Below, piece after piece: positions 41,476 to 44,592 of a stretch of 44,592 bases of DNA. The DNA comes from an uncultured delta proteobacterium (lineage in GTDB: Bacteria; Desulfobacterota; Desulfovibrionia; Desulfovibrionales; Desulfovibrionaceae), in assembly GCA_903843965.1 (NCBI GenBank), contig CAIMRY010000003.1:1-44592 (forward strand), given 5' to 3'. Numbering within the stretch: position 1 is the first letter of the stretch; the number at the start of each line of letters is the position of its first letter. The position numbers were made by a program, and so were the translations under genes. Under the pieces are notes generated by a model. It saw only the letters and a list, made by a program, of their open reading frames with translations, did not search any database and was not told the origin of the DNA.

Positions 41476-42644
41476 ACATGACCCGCGCCCAGCTCGACGC
41501 GCTCATGGGCCAGGTGCTCGACCTCTTCCCCGAGGTGGCCGACATCATCATCACCACCGGCAAGCCCATCCAGGCCGAGGTGGACGGCAGCCTGAAGGAC
41601 GCCGTGACCACGCCGGACCTGGGGCGGCTCTCGCCCCTGTTGACCAAGGCCATGGCCGTGGCGCTCATGGGCGAGAACCTGCGCCTGCAAAAGACCCTGG
41701 CGGCCAAGGGCTCCTGCGACCTGTCCTACGCCATCCCGGGCCGGGGCCGCTTCCGCGCGAACATCTTCAGCCAGCGGGGCAGTCTCGCCATGGTGCTGCG
41801 GCGCCTGCCCTCCAGGCTGCCGACCATGGAGGAGCTGGGCCTGCCCAAGGCCTTTGCCGACATGGCCACGGAAAAGCATGGGCTGATCCTGATCACCGGG
41901 GGCACGGGGTCGGGCAAGTCCAACTCGCTGGCCGCCCTCATCGACCGCATCAACGAGACCCTGGCCGGACACATCGTGACCCTGGAGGACCCGGTGGAGT
42001 TCACCCACCAGCACAAGCAGGGCACCGTGAACCAGCGGGAGCTGGGCATTGACTTCGACACCTTCGCCTCGGGCCTGCGCGCCGCCTTCCGCCAGGGGCC
42101 CAAGGTCATCCTGGTGGGCGAGATACGCGACCCGGAAACCATGGAGATAGCGCTCCAGGCTGCGGGCACCGGGCACCTGGTCCTGTCCACCCTGCACACC
42201 ACCGACGCGGGCAGCACCATCGGCCGCATCCTGGGCCTGTTCGGCCCCGGCGAGGAGCGGCTGGTGCGCATGCGCCTGGCCGAGAGCCTGCGCTATGTCG
42301 TGTCCCAGCGGCTGCTCCCGCGCGAGGGCGGCGGGCGCGTGGCCGCGTTCGAGGTGCTGAAAAACACCCTGCGCGTGAAGGAGCTCATCCTCCAGGGCGA
42401 AAGCGTGGACAAAACCTTCTACAGCGTGCTGGAGGCGGGCGCGGCCAGCAACATGCAGACCTTTGACCAGCACTTCCTGGCCCTGTTCGAGGCCGGGCTG
42501 ATCAGCGAGGAGACGGCCCTTTTGTCGGCCAGCGACCGCTCGCGCCTGGGGCAGACGCTTGACCGCGCCAAGAGCGCGCGCGGGCAGAAGGTGACCAGCC
42601 TGGTCATCGAGGGCCTGGTGGACGAGGACCAGGGGCGCAAATAG
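41472..42644 (+). CDS. Second PilT-family ATPase (PilU-like)
   Basis: This 390-residue protein has the same motor layout as PilT: Walker A GGTGSGKSNS (about 143-152, with Asn where Thr is usual after the Ser), TLEDPVEF, QGPKVILVGEIRD with Gly-Pro in place of Asp-Pro, and STLHTTDA. The AIRNLIRE element is not conserved (NTLRVKELILQGES instead). AAGGAG lies 7 bases before the GTG at 41472. PilU-type partners work only with PilT in several systems, so an accessory retraction role is likely. Confidence 0.9.
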   Translation: MNMTRAQLDALMGQVLDLFPEVADIIITTGKPIQAEVDGSLKDAVTTPDLGRLSPLLTKAMAVALMGENLRLQKTLAAKGSCDLSYAIPGRGRFRANIFSQRGSLAMVLRRLPSRLPTMEELGLPKAFADMATEKHGLILITGGTGSGKSNSLAALIDRINETLAGHIVTLEDPVEFTHQHKQGTVNQRELGIDFDTFASGLRAAFRQGPKVILVGEIRDPETMEIALQAAGTGHLVLSTLHTTDAGSTIGRILGLFGPGEERLVRMRLAESLRYVVSQRLLPREGGGRVAAFEVLKNTLRVKELILQGESVDKTFYSVLEAGAASNMQTFDQHFLALFEAGLISEETALLSASDRSRLGQTLDRAKSARGQKVTSLVIEGLVDEDQGRK

Positions 42645-42782
42645 CGAAGATTGTGCCCGCCGCATGGGGTGTAACATGTTCCCAGAGCGAGAGTTTTGGG
42701 ATAAGCTTGAGGCAAATGGACCCGAAACCGAACCGGACGGCCCTATTGGCCGCCTGGACCAACGCGCAAGGAGACTCACGCC

Positions 42783-43025
42783 ATGCCCGACTACACCCAG
42801 AAGGACCTGCCCGTGACCATGCATTCCGAAGACCTGTTGCGCTTTGACGACGGCAGCACTGTCCGCTTCGACATCAATGGCGAAGGCAAGGACATCATGC
42901 GCAACGACGACTTCGGGGCCTGCTGCGAGCTGTATCCCGGCAACGAGTTTATCGTCAGCGCGGGCGGCAAGGATTTCCGCCTGTCCACCGGGTTTGAGGA
43001 TACCGTCACCGTCACGGTCGCCTAG
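42783..43025 (+). CDS. Small acidic protein of unknown function
   Basis: This 80-residue protein has AAGGAG about 9 bases before its ATG. It is acidic, has a CC pair at about 47-48, no membrane segment and a beta-rich pattern ending TVTVTVA. It lies between the second PilT gene and the stress protein gene and is followed by a hairpin. I recognise no domain. Confidence 0.65.
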   Translation: MPDYTQKDLPVTMHSEDLLRFDDGSTVRFDINGEGKDIMRNDDFGACCELYPGNEFIVSAGGKDFRLSTGFEDTVTVTVA

Positions 43026-43047
43026 CGCCAGGACAACCACCTACGGA

Positions 43048-43071
43048 CCGCAGGGTCCCCCCACCCTGCGG
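43048..43071 (+). terminator. Hairpin after the small acidic protein
   Basis: CCGCAGGGT (43048-43056) pairs with ACCCTGCGG (43063-43071) around CCCCCC. No T-run follows, so it may be partial. Confidence 0.5.
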
Positions 43072-43119
43072 CTCCCGGGGCGCAACCGCACAGCGACGCC
43101 CTGCCTAAAGCGAGGCCCA

Positions 43120-43992
43120 ATGAACAAGCACCTGCTCGTGACCATCAGCGAGGACCCCACGGCCCACTTCGGCCTGCGCTTTGTCTGCGCCTTTTTTAAG
43201 CACAAGGACGACGTGCGCCTGACCCTGTTCAACACCGCGCCGCAGCCGCCTGCGGTCTGGGCCGAGGAAGCCAACTACGAGACCCTGCGCAAGAGCGAGG
43301 AGGACGCCCAGGCCATCATCCGCTCCGGCCAGCGCGCCATGGAGGCGGCCCGGACCATTTTCGTGCAGGGCGGCTTCAGCCCCGAGCAGGTGGACGACAA
43401 GATCGTGTCGCGCAACTTCTCGCGCATCCAGGACATCGTCAAGGAGGGCGAGAGCGGGCTGTACGACGCCGTGGTCTTTGGCCGGCGCGGCCTGCTGCGG
43501 CTGGAGAACTTCCTGGACAAGAGCGCCAGCGAGGAGATCCTGCACGAGACCTTCGCCTTTCCGCTGTGGCTCTGCCGCGACGTGGAGTACGACCGCAAAG
43601 GCGTGCTGCTGTGTGTGGACGATTCCGAGCCCTCGCGCCGCATGGCCGACCACGTGGGCTTCATCCTCCAGGGCGAGAGCGGGCACGAGGTGACCATCCT
43701 GCGCGTGCTGCGCAAGACCGAGAGTCGGCAGAACACCGAGGGGCTGTTCAGCGAGGCCATCGAGGCCCTGAAGGAGAACGGCTTCCCCGCGCGGCTCATC
43801 AAGACCAGGCTGGTGCAGTCCGACAACGTGGTCCAGACCATCCTGCTTGAGGCCGACAGGGGCCGCTACGCGGCGGTGGCCGTGGGCCGCTCGGACCGGC
43901 ACAGGGGAGTGCTTTCGCAGATGTTCACGGGCTCGGTGACCATGGCCCTGTTCCGCAAGCTCCGGGGCGCGGCCCTCTGGGTCAGCCGCTAG
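43120..43992 (+). CDS. Tandem universal stress protein (UspA family)
   Basis: This 290-residue protein has two UspA-like halves. The first (about 1-145) begins HLLVTISEDP and has YDAVVFGRRGL; the second (about 158-290) begins VLLCVDDSEPS and has YAAVAVGRSDRHRG and GSVTMALFRKL, close to the ATP-binding Gx2Gx9GS pattern. Tandem Usp proteins are common stress-responsive nucleotide-binding proteins. A weak GAGG site precedes the ATG at 43120. It is closed by a terminator at 44042-44064. Confidence 0.85.
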   Translation: MNKHLLVTISEDPTAHFGLRFVCAFFKHKDDVRLTLFNTAPQPPAVWAEEANYETLRKSEEDAQAIIRSGQRAMEAARTIFVQGGFSPEQVDDKIVSRNFSRIQDIVKEGESGLYDAVVFGRRGLLRLENFLDKSASEEILHETFAFPLWLCRDVEYDRKGVLLCVDDSEPSRRMADHVGFILQGESGHEVTILRVLRKTESRQNTEGLFSEAIEALKENGFPARLIKTRLVQSDNVVQTILLEADRGRYAAVAVGRSDRHRGVLSQMFTGSVTMALFRKLRGAALWVSR

Positions 43993-44041
43993 GGGCGCCT
44001 GCGCACCCCCACCCTGTCATCCCGCTCCGGTCGTCCTTTTC

Positions 44042-44064
44042 CCGGCAAAAATCCTGCCGGTTTT
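44042..44064 (+). terminator. Rho-independent terminator of the stress protein gene
   Basis: CCGGCA (44042-44047) pairs with TGCCGG (44055-44060), followed by TTTT. Confidence 0.8.
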
Positions 44065-44151
44065 GTCCGGGCTCAAAACCCCATGCTCTGTCTTCTCCAA
44101 TTTGCTCTCGGCGTTGTGCCGGACGCATAAACCCATTGGAGAAAGTACAAC

Positions 44152-44592
44152 ATGCCGACATCACAAAACAACCAGCCCCCGTTCCTCTCCCTCCAGCGCG
44201 ACCCGCAGGGCCGCATCACCGAACGCGTTCTCCATCTGAATGGCCGCCTTGGCGACAGCCTTGAAACCCGCCGCTACGCCTACGACTCCGCCGGGCGCTT
44301 GTCCCGCGTCACGGACGGCTCCGGCGCACTCTGCGAGTCCTACCAGTACGACCACCAGGGCCGCCGACTGGCCGAGATCAACCCCCTGCGCTTCCGGGGC
44401 GAGCGGCGCTACACGTATTTGACGAACAACCGCCTGGGCCAGGCGGGGAGCGCCCAGTACGGCCATGACAAGGCTGGCTTCCGCAACCTCAAGCTGGAAG
44501 GCGACGCCGAGACGCACTACCGCTACGAGCCCTCGGGCCTGCTGCTTGCCGTTGATTTGCCTGACAATGTGAATGGCGGCAGGCGCATCGAC
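44152..44592 (+). CDS. Rhs/YD-repeat protein (3' partial)
   Basis: The frame is open from the ATG at 44152 to the window end (147 residues). YD-type repeats are visible: RRYAYDSAGRLSRVTD, ESYQYDHQGRRLAEI, RYTYLTNNRLGQAG, YGHDKAGFRNLKL and HYRYEPSGLLLAVD. GGAGAAAG lies about 9 bases before the start. There is no signal peptide or PAAR-like N-terminus, so this is a short-N-terminus Rhs protein, exported by another route if at all. Rhs proteins form a shell around a variable C-terminal toxin; that part is outside the window. Confidence 0.85.
   Translation, partial: MPTSQNNQPPFLSLQRDPQGRITERVLHLNGRLGDSLETRRYAYDSAGRLSRVTDGSGALCESYQYDHQGRRLAEINPLRFRGERRYTYLTNNRLGQAGSAQYGHDKAGFRNLKLEGDAETHYRYEPSGLLLAVDLPDNVNGGRRID

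Noticed and set aside
40650-43040. Long minus-strand open frame across the two PilT genes
   Set aside because: Same effect: the plus-strand ATPases are clear, and the antisense product has no domain-like character.
1-44592. tRNA, rRNA, CRISPR arrays or insertion sequences
   Set aside because: No cloverleaf with conserved TTCGA-type loop, no regularly spaced repeat-spacer pattern and no transposase-like protein were seen.

Overview
The window is high-GC DNA, tightly packed, with many GTG/TTG starts and several 1- or 4-base overlaps between co-directional genes. The gene mix suggests a sulfate-reducing Desulfovibrio-like bacterium (Desulfovibrionales); this is inferred from gene content, with no 16S or other marker to prove it. 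Supporting signs are MobB with an extra Fe-S domain, a NapG/NapH-like ferredoxin next to DUF362 and a Tat-exported aldo/keto reductase, lrp-ald, cheV and an MSHA-like pilus cluster. It reads as ordinary chromosome, with housekeeping genes argB, panB, htpG, ald and topA. Both ends run out inside rhs-type genes, as expected if the assembly broke at rhs repeats.

Layout. 1-1621: the C-terminal toxin tip of an Rhs protein with zinc-peptidase (M15-like) motifs, then a secreted protein that could be its immunity factor. 1843-7267: argB, mobB-moeA (molybdenum cofactor), panB and a nucleoside-recognition membrane protein. 7411-14145: a small secreted protein on the minus strand, then a plus-strand operon of a secreted protein, a DUF6599-like protein, a Tat-signal DUF362 protein, a polytopic multi-[4Fe-4S] protein and a Tat-signal aldo/keto reductase whose last codons are frameshifted. 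14142-14469: two opposed copies of a 3' repeat and two long hairpins between convergent genes. 14466-17461: htpG and a MerR-type regulator (minus). 17662-19280: lrp-ald with its own promoter and terminator.

19362-21240 is an accessory patch: a low-GC PD-(D/E)xK nuclease of predicted restriction type and an AbrB-Doc toxin-antitoxin pair flanked by 31-bp direct repeats. 21452-24815 (minus) holds a small unknown protein, a beta-hydroxyacid dehydrogenase, and a V4R sensor overlapping a PAS-GGDEF diguanylate cyclase. 25057-27504 is topA, apparently leaderless. 27791-28777 is cheV.

29118-42644 is a type IV pilus system close to MSHA in gene order: PilM-PilN fusion, PilO-like, PilP/GspC-like, secretin, ExeA/MshM-type AAA protein, PilB/MshE ATPase, PilC/MshG platform, two tandem pilins and two PilT-type retraction ATPases. 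The secretin start is interrupted by a run of nine C: eight would restore a perfect lipoprotein signal peptide coupled to the upstream gene. This suggests phase variation or a sequencing error. The pilins have tandem sigma-70 and sigma-54 promoters. 42783-44592: a small unknown protein, a tandem universal stress protein, and the 5' end of another rhs gene.

The candidates most worth follow-up are the secretin homopolymer switch, the Rhs-M15 toxin with an exported partner, the uncharacterised exported redox operon, and the paired 3' repeats at the AKR/htpG junction.
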